A DNA stretch of 14,145 nucleotides, taken from NCBI GenBank assembly GCA_029977045.1, contig JAPOLP010000051.1, positions 1 through 14,145 on the forward strand, written 5' to 3'. The notes beneath the pieces are model-generated. The model saw only the letters and a program-made list of their open reading frames with translations, had not been told where the DNA came from and ran no database searches. Position numbers and translations under genes: made by a program. The DNA is from Planctomycetota bacterium. Its GTDB lineage: Bacteria; Planctomycetota; Planctomycetia; Planctomycetales; Planctomycetaceae. This document shows, piece after piece, positions 7,745 to 14,145 of the stretch (position 1 is the stretch's first letter; every line of letters starts with the position of its first letter).

Positions 7745-10474
7745 ATGGCTTCTTATCGATATCAGAACGGCGACCGACCGCTGGACGGTTTCACGATCGA
7801 GCAGGCGCTCGGGCGGGGCGGGTTTGGCGAGGTCTATTACGCGGTCAGCGATTCCGGTCGGCAGGTCGCGCTGAAGGCTGTGCAGAATTACGAAGACATC
7901 GAGCTGCGCGGGATCAGTCATTGCATGAACCTGAAGTCGCCGCACCTGGTGTCGATCTTCGACGTCAAGCACAGCGAACGCGGCGATCCGTTTGTGATCA
8001 TGGAGTACGTCGCCGGCCCGTCGCTGCGGGAGTTGCTCGACGAGTCGCCAAACGGACTCGGCCCGGAAAAGGCCGCGTGGTTCATTCGCGAGATTGCCAA
8101 GGGCATCGCTCTGCTGCACGACAACGGGATCGTGCATCGCGACTTGAAGCCGCACAACGTCTTCTTCGAGGACGGCTACGTCAAAGTTGGCGACTACAGT
8201 CTCAGCAAGGTCATCACGGCGAGCCACCGCAGCGGTCACACGCTGACTGTCGGCACCGTCCACTACATGGCTCCCGAGATCGGCGTCGGACGTTACGACC
8301 GCACGGTCGACATCTACGCGCTGGGAGTGCTGCTGTACGAAATGCTGACCGGCCAACCGCCGTTCGTCGGCGAGACGATGGGCGAAGTCCTGATGAAACA
8401 CATGGCCGGCGACGTCGACGTCTCGGCCCTCGCCGAGCCATACGCGTCGGTCGTCCGCAAGGCGATGGAGAAGGATCCTGGCGCGCGTTACCAGACGGTC
8501 GATGAGCTGGTTGCCGACCTGTTCGGCAGCGCGACCGTGGCCGACGGCGTGAGCACATTCAGCCCGAACTCGCTGACGATGGTTGCCCGGCGAGCCGTCG
8601 CAGGGGCCGGCGCTCAAGCCGTCCCGGCATCGTCGCGGCAGACACCCGCAAGAGCCGCTGGCCACGGATCGCCGCGTTCGCCTCGTCGAGTATCGACGTC
8701 AGCAACGCACCTGGATTCGACGCCCTACCATCTCGGGCGTCTCTGGTCACGAGTTGGTGCCGCGCTGTGCATTGCACCAGCCCGCTACGCCGATCGTCCG
8801 CGTAGATCGGACGACCCGATTCCAGCCCGTCGACGAGCTGCTTTCGGACTGATCGTGTTGTCCACGATGGCATTCATCTCGAACGGCTATACCGACCGAG
8901 AGGGGTATGGGCTTTTCATCCTCGATGATTCATCCTTCTGGGGCCAGTTCTTCATCACCTGGGCGATCGTCTGGGCAGCAAAGCTGGTCGCCTCATGGAT
9001 GCCCGGCGGCTCGTCCGGAATCCCGAGTCTGTTTGGCCGGTTGGCCAACGCAGTTGGTGCTTTCGTGCCGGCGATGGTGCTTCAGGAAATGTTCCATCCG
9101 CTGATCGGGCGATCCGGAATCGTCATTGGAGGCGGCTCCGGAGATGGCACGGTCATGGCCGCCGTAATTCCCCTGCTCGTGATGGACTGGCAGTGGCTGG
9201 CGGCCCGTTCTCGACCGGGCCGCATTCGACTCACGCCGTGTCTGGCCGCAGCATTGATCGCGGCAATGGCCACTGAGTTTACGAATGGCAATCCTCTTGC
9301 CGCCGCGGCGATCGTCGGCGCCGCGGCACTCGCGGTGCAGGCCGTTTCTGAATACGACGCGACCGCGTCTCGACGGCTGCATGAGAGCGTCCAATGGCTG
9401 ACGTCAGCGCGCGAGGCTCTCGGCGCCTGGTATGGAGTGCGCTTCCCGGACATTGCAGCAGAACTGAAGTCGCTGGACCTGCCCGCATCAGAGCGCAACC
9501 GAGCCCTCGAACTTGATGAAGTCTCCGCTGGGACTGATTCCGGCAACGCAGAAACGATCGCCAGACCTTTGCACGCGACAGGCAACAATGTCAGCGCGTC
9601 GCTCTCTGACGAGCCGAGTTCTCAGGAAAACATCGCTTTGGAGCCAGCCGATGGACCAATTTCGCGAATCGCAGCTCTTATTCTCTGTCTGCTGCCGTTC
9701 GTCACTTTTGGCTTCGTCCCGGTCTGCGGTCTGCACCGATTTCTGACCGGGCGAATTGGAACGGGGTTGCTGTGGATGTTCACGCTGGGGCTGGCCGGAG
9801 TTGGACAGCTTGTCGATCTGATCCTGATCGCGCTGGGCGAGTTCCGCGACGGTTCCGGACGCCCACTGCGAAGCCGCGCGAACAGCGAGGCTGTCAACGG
9901 TCTCTCGTCGGTACCAGCAGCGTCACTGGTCAGTAATGGCATGGCTGTGCTGGGCGGACTGGCTCTGACAATCACTGTCATGGTTGGTTTTCTGCTGGCG
10001 ATAGACGTTCCTGAAATGATCGCTGCCGACGTGTTCCGCGGTTTCGATCTCACGGGCTCCGATCTTGAAGGGCTCTTTGGAACGAAGACGTGGCCGGAAC
10101 TGCTGCGTGAGCTGCTACAACTGCTGACCGGAATCCTTGCGGTCATCTCAGCGGGACTACTGATCGCATCGCGTCGGTCGTTCTCGATTGGCCACGTACT
10201 TAAGGTTCCGGCGGCGGCAGCACCGTTCGCGATTACGTTTGTCCTGCTGATGGAAGCATTCTATCGAGTGCAGTGGAGCAACGTGGCGACCGGACTTCAG
10301 CAGGAAAAGATCGGACTGATCCTCGAAGAGTTCCTGCGCAGCAACGATTTCATCCCTAGCTGTCTGGGAGCAGCAGTCGCATTCACGGCAGCTCTGCTGA
10401 TGCTCGCTCTGCCACCAGGGCAAACACTCAAACACACTGCTGCTCAGCAGGTTCCCGTGAAACAGGAAGCCTGA
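7745..10474 (+). CDS. Membrane Ser/Thr protein kinase with TM2 domain and atypical catalytic core
   Basis: The product has 909 residues. The kinase domain is about 16-262: glycine loop GRGGFGEV (23-30), Lys44 in VALKAV, catalytic HRDLKPHN (131-138), APE (176-178) and Asp189. The DFG motif is replaced by Asp150-Tyr-Ser, and the residue aligning with the helix-C Glu is Gly56. I recall related planctomycete kinases with Asp-Tyr-Gly here, so only the Ser may be new. An Arg/Pro/Ala-rich linker (about 265-365) follows. Then come about twelve hydrophobic segments, roughly 366-380, 399-417, 432-449, 467-482, 498-534 (two), 640-659, 672-697, 731-755, 791-808, 822-840 and 873-890. Residues about 638-706 match a TM2 domain: CGLHRFLTGRIGTGLLWMFT, then QLVDLILIALGEFRDGSGRP. 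The ATG at 7745 is chosen over an in-frame start at 7508 that would overlap the FHA-like gene. The linker may contain two compensating frameshifts (see findings). Confidence 0.88.
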   Translation: MASYRYQNGDRPLDGFTIEQALGRGGFGEVYYAVSDSGRQVALKAVQNYEDIELRGISHCMNLKSPHLVSIFDVKHSERGDPFVIMEYVAGPSLRELLDESPNGLGPEKAAWFIREIAKGIALLHDNGIVHRDLKPHNVFFEDGYVKVGDYSLSKVITASHRSGHTLTVGTVHYMAPEIGVGRYDRTVDIYALGVLLYEMLTGQPPFVGETMGEVLMKHMAGDVDVSALAEPYASVVRKAMEKDPGARYQTVDELVADLFGSATVADGVSTFSPNSLTMVARRAVAGAGAQAVPASSRQTPARAAGHGSPRSPRRVSTSATHLDSTPYHLGRLWSRVGAALCIAPARYADRPRRSDDPIPARRRAAFGLIVLSTMAFISNGYTDREGYGLFILDDSSFWGQFFITWAIVWAAKLVASWMPGGSSGIPSLFGRLANAVGAFVPAMVLQEMFHPLIGRSGIVIGGGSGDGTVMAAVIPLLVMDWQWLAARSRPGRIRLTPCLAAALIAAMATEFTNGNPLAAAAIVGAAALAVQAVSEYDATASRRLHESVQWLTSAREALGAWYGVRFPDIAAELKSLDLPASERNRALELDEVSAGTDSGNAETIARPLHATGNNVSASLSDEPSSQENIALEPADGPISRIAALILCLLPFVTFGFVPVCGLHRFLTGRIGTGLLWMFTLGLAGVGQLVDLILIALGEFRDGSGRPLRSRANSEAVNGLSSVPAASLVSNGMAVLGGLALTITVMVGFLLAIDVPEMIAADVFRGFDLTGSDLEGLFGTKTWPELLRELLQLLTGILAVISAGLLIASRRSFSIGHVLKVPAAAAPFAITFVLLMEAFYRVQWSNVATGLQQEKIGLILEEFLRSNDFIPSCLGAAVAFTAALLMLALPPGQTLKHTAAQQVPVKQEA

Positions 10475-10476
10475 TC

Positions 10477-11871
10477 ATGCTCATCATGCAAGAACAAACT
10501 GCTCCCGAAATGCCTCTGGTTGCCTTGCTTGGTGGCGCCGTCGTTATCGTCGCTCTGGCGATCTTCTGGTTTCTCGGCAGCCGGCACCCGCGGGTTGTCG
10601 TGGCCACTCTCGCCGCGTTTCTTGTCGCCGTCACTTTCGGCGTGATCATTCAGAAGCAGCAAAAGGCCGTGACGACCGTGCGGCGAGCCGAGGCCGATGC
10701 CCGGCTGAAATCACTGGAACAGTATCAGCTTGCCCGACAGAGTCGCGAAGCTGCAGAACGACAACGGCTCGACCCTCAGCGACAGGATGATCAATTGCCT
10801 GACGACCAGGCTGGCCGGCAGCTCGCGGCTCCCACCGTGACGCCGACTGACGTTTCCACTGCCTGGCTGCCGGAAGTCGACGAGCAGTTTGACGCCGATG
10901 TTTACCCGTCGGCAGAGCTGGCCAGTCGAGCATTGATTCGCGAATGGCTGGGGCACTTCGACAAGCTTCAGGCGAAAGGCGTCGACAAGCCGAAACTGAT
11001 TCGCATTGTCAGCGACAGTCGTACGCCGGACGTCGACACGCTGGCTCTTCTCGAAGCGATGGACGAACTCGTCCAGAAGAAGTTTCCAGAAGCCGGCACT
11101 CTTGTGACGACAGGACCGGATGCTCGGAAGGTGAGTGATCCCAAGGTTGGAGAAGTCGAGATCAGGCTGACTGTCTCGCAGTCGGTCAGGAGAAGCCTTA
11201 AGTTCAGGTCTTCCAGCGAGTCGGGCCGCAGCGCTGAAATCAGTGGAATTCTCGTCGCCAGCTTTAAGGGGCCGGCCTGGTCGCTAGGCCACAGCACGCG
11301 GTTTATCGAGAAGCCCTGGCTGACAGCGACCAGTGAGTTTCTTTCCGTTCGGCACGGAACGACCTACCAGGTTGTGCGGTGTCGCGAGCTGGCATCGTCC
11401 AGTGGGCAAGCCACTCGCGACGTGCTCGAACAGGCGGCCAATCAGCTTGGGCATCTGATTGATCCGCGGGAAAACCAAAGGCTGTCTCGCCCGGCCAGCC
11501 TGCTGATGCTCGAACAGCTCGAAGCTGGAAACTACATCGCCGACCGCTTCGTCCAGAAACTCAAACGCCCTTACGGCGACGTTTACCGAGAAGCCATCCT
11601 GCTCGACATCGGCAGTTCGAACCTTCGCGAGATGATTCAGGTCGCGATGAGCGAGGCAGCCGCACATCAGGCCGCCACAGAACTCCGCTCGGCAGGACGC
11701 ATCTCCGGCGGGCTGGGACTGTTGGTCGTCCTGGGAGCGCTGACGGGGCTCTACCTGCTGCTGAACTGGCTGACGAAAGGCTACTACCGCGGCCCGCTGA
11801 CCGTCGCCGTCTGCGTGCTTGGAAGTGGAGCCATCGTCGGCGCGATCATGCTCATCGGAGCAATCGTCTGA
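10477..11871 (+). CDS. Membrane protein of unknown family, translationally coupled to the kinase
   Basis: I do not recognise this 464-residue product. Two hydrophobic helices open it (13-34 and 38-58) and two close it (409-430 and 441-463). Between them is a soluble part of about 345 residues. It begins with a basic, Gln-rich coiled-coil-like stretch (60-105), then a Pro/Thr linker, then a mixed alpha/beta region (about 135-400) with no motif that I can name. Basic residues after the second helix suggest the soluble part is cytoplasmic, though the short helix-1/2 loop is basic too. The ATG lies 2 bases after the kinase stop, with AGGAAG at 10464-10469 inside the end of the kinase gene, a sign of translational coupling. 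A second ATG at 10486 is too far from that site. It may be a substrate, a regulator or an output of the kinase (inference). It ends 12 bp from the end of the convergent DCC gene. Confidence 0.8.
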   Translation: MLIMQEQTAPEMPLVALLGGAVVIVALAIFWFLGSRHPRVVVATLAAFLVAVTFGVIIQKQQKAVTTVRRAEADARLKSLEQYQLARQSREAAERQRLDPQRQDDQLPDDQAGRQLAAPTVTPTDVSTAWLPEVDEQFDADVYPSAELASRALIREWLGHFDKLQAKGVDKPKLIRIVSDSRTPDVDTLALLEAMDELVQKKFPEAGTLVTTGPDARKVSDPKVGEVEIRLTVSQSVRRSLKFRSSSESGRSAEISGILVASFKGPAWSLGHSTRFIEKPWLTATSEFLSVRHGTTYQVVRCRELASSSGQATRDVLEQAANQLGHLIDPRENQRLSRPASLLMLEQLEAGNYIADRFVQKLKRPYGDVYREAILLDIGSSNLREMIQVAMSEAAAHQAATELRSAGRISGGLGLLVVLGALTGLYLLLNWLTKGYYRGPLTVAVCVLGSGAIVGAIMLIGAIV

Positions 11872-11883
11872 CCGCCAGCCAGC

Positions 11884-12291
11884 TCAGTCCAGAAACCGTG
11901 CCCGTTCGTCCGGAGCCGGCAGACGGCAGGTTTCTTTCTTTCCAAACAGCTGGTAGCGCAGCTTCGAGACGAGTCGGTAGCCGACGTCCCGCAGCGGCAA
12001 GGGGATCAGCCAGAGCAGCCAGGCAAGCACGGTCCAGATGCCGCCGAGATGGCTCAGCAGCCGAACGACGGCGGTCGAGCGGCGAGTGATTCTTTCGCCT
12101 TCAATGAAAACAACCGTGTCGAGGTGATCACGGTCGCGGGCAGGCAACCGGCTCTGCGCCGTCGAGCCCTGAAGCGGGGCGAATCGAACGCGGCCACGGT
12201 GATCGTTCCGCAGGACGAAGTCGACCACGCGGTTGCACAGACCGCAAACGCCGTCGAAGAACAGAATCGGATTGGCGTCGTGATCGGTCAT
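11884..12291 (-). CDS. DCC-family (DUF393) thiol-disulfide oxidoreductase-like protein
   Basis: The product has 135 residues, about the usual size of the family. The N-terminal signature is FFDGVCGLCN, giving the DxxCxxC motif (Asp13, Cys16, Cys19) for which the family is named. The C-terminal part matches it too: a hydrophobic stretch (TVLAWLLWLIPLPLRDVGY), then LRYQLFGKKETCRLP and ERARFLD. The fold is thioredoxin-like and a redox role is assumed, but no reaction is well established. The ATG at 12291 is preferred; a GTG ten codons upstream (12321) would add residues not typical for the family, and neither has a strong ribosome binding site. It lies downstream of the broken adaptor gene on the same strand, with 83 bp between them, and converges with the kinase cluster. 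Confidence 0.88.
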   Translation of the reverse strand: MTDHDANPILFFDGVCGLCNRVVDFVLRNDHRGRVRFAPLQGSTAQSRLPARDRDHLDTVVFIEGERITRRSTAVVRLLSHLGGIWTVLAWLLWLIPLPLRDVGYRLVSKLRYQLFGKKETCRLPAPDERARFLD

Positions 12292-12374
12292 CGAAAGCGT
12301 GTCCAGACAGGTCGAAGTCACGACGGTAACCGCCGACCCTCGGACGGATTAACCAGATGCCGGCAATCGTTGTT

Positions 12375-13583
12375 TCAGTCTGCCGATGCCGATCCGGTGT
12401 CCGGTTCGCTGGCGACCAGGGCTGTCGCGGGTGGCAGTTTCCAGTCGGCGACGGTGACTTCCAGCTGAGTTCCCTCGGCGATCATGCGACTGCCGATCGT
12501 GATGACCTGGGCGTCGTCCGCCAGACCGTTGATTACCTCGACGGCGTCGTTCGTCCGGATGCCCGTCCGGATGAACTGCCGGCTTGCCGTGCCGGCTGCC
12601 GGGTCGACGGTGAAGACGAATTCGCTCTTGTCGCGCTCCATGATCGACGACAGCGGGACGACCATCGCATCGTGGCTGCTCGCAACGATCGACACGCGGG
12701 CGTGCATCCCCGGCTTTAGTTTCAGGTCGCGGTTCTCAACGTCGATGTAAATCAGACCGGTCCGCGTATCGGGATCGAGCACCGGAGCCTTGCGGACGAC
12801 GGTGCCGAAGAACGCCTGATCCTCGTACGTGTCGACTTCAATCCGAGCCGTCTGGCCAACGCGAATCTTCTCGTAATCGCGCTCAACGACCTACGCTTCC
12901 GTGCGGACGGTATCCAGATCGACGATCCGCAGCAGGATGTCCTCGACGCGAGCCAGATCGCCGACTTCGGCATTCCGCTCGGCAACGTACCCGGCCAGCG
13001 GCGTGTCGATCGTCAGCTCTTCCAGCGTGATCCGGGCTCGTTCGAGATCCGACCGCGCCTGATTGACGCGTGCCTCTTCAAGTTTCAGCTCGGCTCGGGC
13101 GACGTCGAGCACGGCAACGGCCTCGTCCATTTCCTGCTCGGTACTGACGCCGGACTTCGCGAGTTCTTCAAGCCGCTTCACTTCGCGAGCCGCCTGCTGT
13201 GCGCGGGCCTGCTGAGCGGCGAACTGTGCCTCAGCGACCTTCTTTGCGGCGTCGGCCGCGGCGACAAGTTCCTGCGTGCCGGAGTTGTCGAGTTCCGCGA
13301 CGACAGTGTCAGCCTCGACGCGGTCACCGAGATCAAAGGGCAGCCGCTTGAGGTACCCGTTGACTCGCGAGCGGATGATGACTTCGGCTCGCGGTTCGAG
13401 ACTGCCGACCAGCTCGATCTGCTCCTCGACTAACTGCCGCCGCACGGGGACCGCTTCGACGGCGACGATCTCCGCCTCTTTCTTTTTCGGTTCGGTCTCG
13501 GTCGACGCGACGGAGTCCTGGTACAGATACCAGCCGGTGCCGCCGGCGAGGCCACAGAAAATCAGAAAGGCGAAGTAACGCAT
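12375..13583 (-). pseudogene. RND efflux periplasmic adaptor (HlyD/MFP family) with an in-frame TAG
   Basis: Read through the stop, this frame gives about 401 residues, the normal length of the family. It opens with a membrane anchor or signal (1-21). A beta-barrel/lipoyl part with SRVNGYLKRLPFDLGDRVEA comes next, then a helical hairpin (about 110-185, rich in Ala, Glu and Gln) and a second lipoyl half (IDTPLAGYVAERNAEVGDLA). The C-terminal barrel includes VLDPDTRTGLIYIDVENRD and LKPGMHARVSI. Such proteins link an inner-membrane RND pump to an outer-membrane channel. Codon 231 is TAG (12891-12893 on this strand), between TVRTEA and VVERDYEKIRVGQ, and the frame is unchanged on both sides, so this is a point change and not an indel. 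As it stands only a 230-residue N-terminal part would be made. It could be a young pseudogene, a sequence error or, less likely, readthrough. The ATG at 13583 is chosen over a TTG at 13673. No pump gene is adjacent. Confidence 0.85.
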
Positions 13584-13844
13584 GAAAACCTGCTGCAGCC
13601 TCGGGAACGCTTGAGGAATTGCGGGGAGGCCGTCGGAGTGAAATCGGTGGGAGCGGGCCGGGAAGCTCGCCAAGTCGGTCGGAATCAGAGGAGTGCCCGA
13701 AACGCATCCGAGCGGATTGATTCGAGGCTGCCCATTAGAAACGAGTTCCCCTGGCCCGGCAATGCAGGGTGAGCCGCACAGGTACTGAATGACTGATTCG
13801 CGGATCGATTATTCCGACCGGCGGATGGCGGCACAGCCGCAACC

Positions 13845-13873
13845 GTAGCCATCTCGCTCCGCCGAGATGAGCC
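13845..13873 (+). repeat. Hairpin repeat, copy 1 of an inverted pair
   Basis: The 29-base unit begins GTAGCCATCTCG and ends CGAGATGAGCC. CATCTCG and CGAGATG pair around CTCCGC, so the unit is itself a stem-loop. It is the near-exact reverse complement of 13966-13993, differing by one extra base in the loop. Confidence 0.7.
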
Positions 13874-13965
13874 GATTGCAGAATCTGCTCCCGAATACCC
13901 ATCGGCTCACGAGTTACTCGCCGCAGAAAACACCGTACTGGAGCCGTCAGTTCGCTCGTCACGCT

Positions 13966-13993
13966 GGCTCATCTCGCGGAGCGAGATGGCTAC
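13966..13993 (-). repeat. Hairpin repeat, copy 2 in opposite orientation
   Basis: The 28-base unit begins GGCTCATCTCG and ends CGAGATGGCTAC, with CATCTCG and CGAGATG pairing around CGGAG. With 13845-13873 it forms a larger inverted repeat enclosing 92 bases, which resembles the paired arrangement of REP/REPIN-type elements. Whether it is dispersed in the genome cannot be seen from this window. Confidence 0.7.
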
Positions 13994-14027
13994 GTTGGCC
14001 ATCGACACTTTGACCAAAAACCAAAGC

Positions 14028-14145
14028 TTACGAGAGCCGAGAAATCAGGACGGCTGCCGCGACGGAGACGTTCAGCGAGGTCACCCCGCCGCGCGGCTTG
14101 ATCGCGCAGACCTGGTCGCACTTGTCGAGCGTCAGACGTCGCAAA
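14028..14145 (-). CDS. SpoU/TrmH-family RNA 2'-O-methyltransferase, C-terminal fragment
   Basis: Only the last 38 codons lie in the window, and the gene continues beyond the right edge. The fragment ends CAIKPRGGVTSLNVSVAAAV followed by LISRLS and a TAA at 14028-14030. The SLNVSVAAA segment is the conserved C-terminal motif of SpoU-class (trefoil-knot) methyltransferases, which transfer a methyl group from S-adenosylmethionine to a ribose 2'-OH in tRNA or 23S rRNA. In this family the motif helps form the S-adenosylmethionine-binding knot. Which RNA is modified (RlmB-, TrmH- or TrmL-like) cannot be told from this fragment. The following stop and the 444-base gap suggest it is the last gene of its transcript. 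Confidence 0.82.
   Translation of the reverse strand, partial: LRRLTLDKCDQVCAIKPRGGVTSLNVSVAAAVLISRLS

Larger units (their letters stand above)
13584..14027. other. Intergenic region with repeat hairpins upstream of the adaptor gene
   Basis: These 444 bases contain no credible gene; the small - strand frame at 13735-13962 crosses the repeats and has no recognisable product. The right half holds two hairpin repeats described separately. A further 9-bp inverted pair, TGAGCCGAT (13868-13876) and ATCGGCTCA (13901-13909), overlaps the first of them. The left part must include the promoter of the adaptor gene, but I see no convincing promoter elements. The repeats also lie just downstream of the methyltransferase gene end. 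Confidence 0.5.

Noticed and set aside
7538..8665. 375-codon open frame on the - strand across the kinase domain
   Set aside because: The kinase motifs on the + strand are unmistakable. The antisense product is His/Asp/Arg-rich with no recognisable domain.
12049..12719. Overlapping + strand frames across the DCC and adaptor genes
   Set aside because: They are complements of recognisable - strand proteins and have no domain of their own.
13735..13962. 75-codon - strand frame in the intergenic region
   Set aside because: It crosses a hairpin repeat, has no family resemblance and no ribosome binding site.
1..14145. CRISPR array, tRNA, rRNA, insertion sequence or prophage
   Set aside because: No regularly spaced repeats, cloverleaf-like sequence, ribosomal RNA motifs, transposase or phage gene could be found by eye on either strand.

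Overview
The window looks like chromosomal DNA from a member of the Planctomycetota. This is an inference. It rests on the GC-rich coding with strong third-position G/C preference, a secreted multi-EF-hand protein with Pro/Gly/Arg/Asp-rich linkers, a phosphate-selective-type outer-membrane porin, a large membrane-bound Hanks-type kinase of a sort I associate with this phylum, and short intergenic hairpin repeats. No marker gene fixes the species. I see no tRNA, rRNA, CRISPR array, transposase or phage gene.

Layout, left to right. (1) 155-3235, + strand: a secreted EF-hand protein with ten calcium-loop positions, eight of them intact or nearly so, followed 75 bp later by a secreted trypsin-like (HtrA/DegP-type) protease with two PDZ domains. 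(2) 3434-4825, - strand: an OprP/OprO-type porin convergent with the protease. (3) 5178-11871, + strand: four consecutive genes that look like one membrane signalling module. They are a membrane-anchored coiled-coil protein; a helical-repeat protein ending in two FHA-like sandwiches; a 909-residue Ser/Thr kinase with an unusual catalytic core, many membrane segments and an embedded TM2 domain; and a membrane protein of unknown family whose start lies 2 bp after the kinase stop. (4) 11884-12291, - strand: a DCC-family (DUF393) thiol-disulfide protein. (5) 12375-13583, - strand: an RND/HlyD-type periplasmic adaptor interrupted by a single in-frame TAG. (6) 13584-14027: a non-coding stretch with a near-perfect inverted pair of hairpin repeats. 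(7) 14028 to the right edge, - strand: the last 38 residues of a SpoU/TrmH-family RNA 2'-O-methyltransferase.

The most notable part is the kinase cluster at 5178-11871. The kinase carries Asp-Tyr-Ser where the DFG motif should be, and Gly at the position that aligns with the helix-C glutamate. Its partners suggest a scaffold, a phosphopeptide- or protein-binding module and a membrane output or sensor protein. The linker between kinase domain and first membrane helix (about 8577-8850) shows codon-position composition that fits another frame better than the annotated one, so the gene may hold two compensating indels. Together with the TAG in the adaptor, this means the window carries two possible lesions that could be real decay or sequence error; read-level data would decide.
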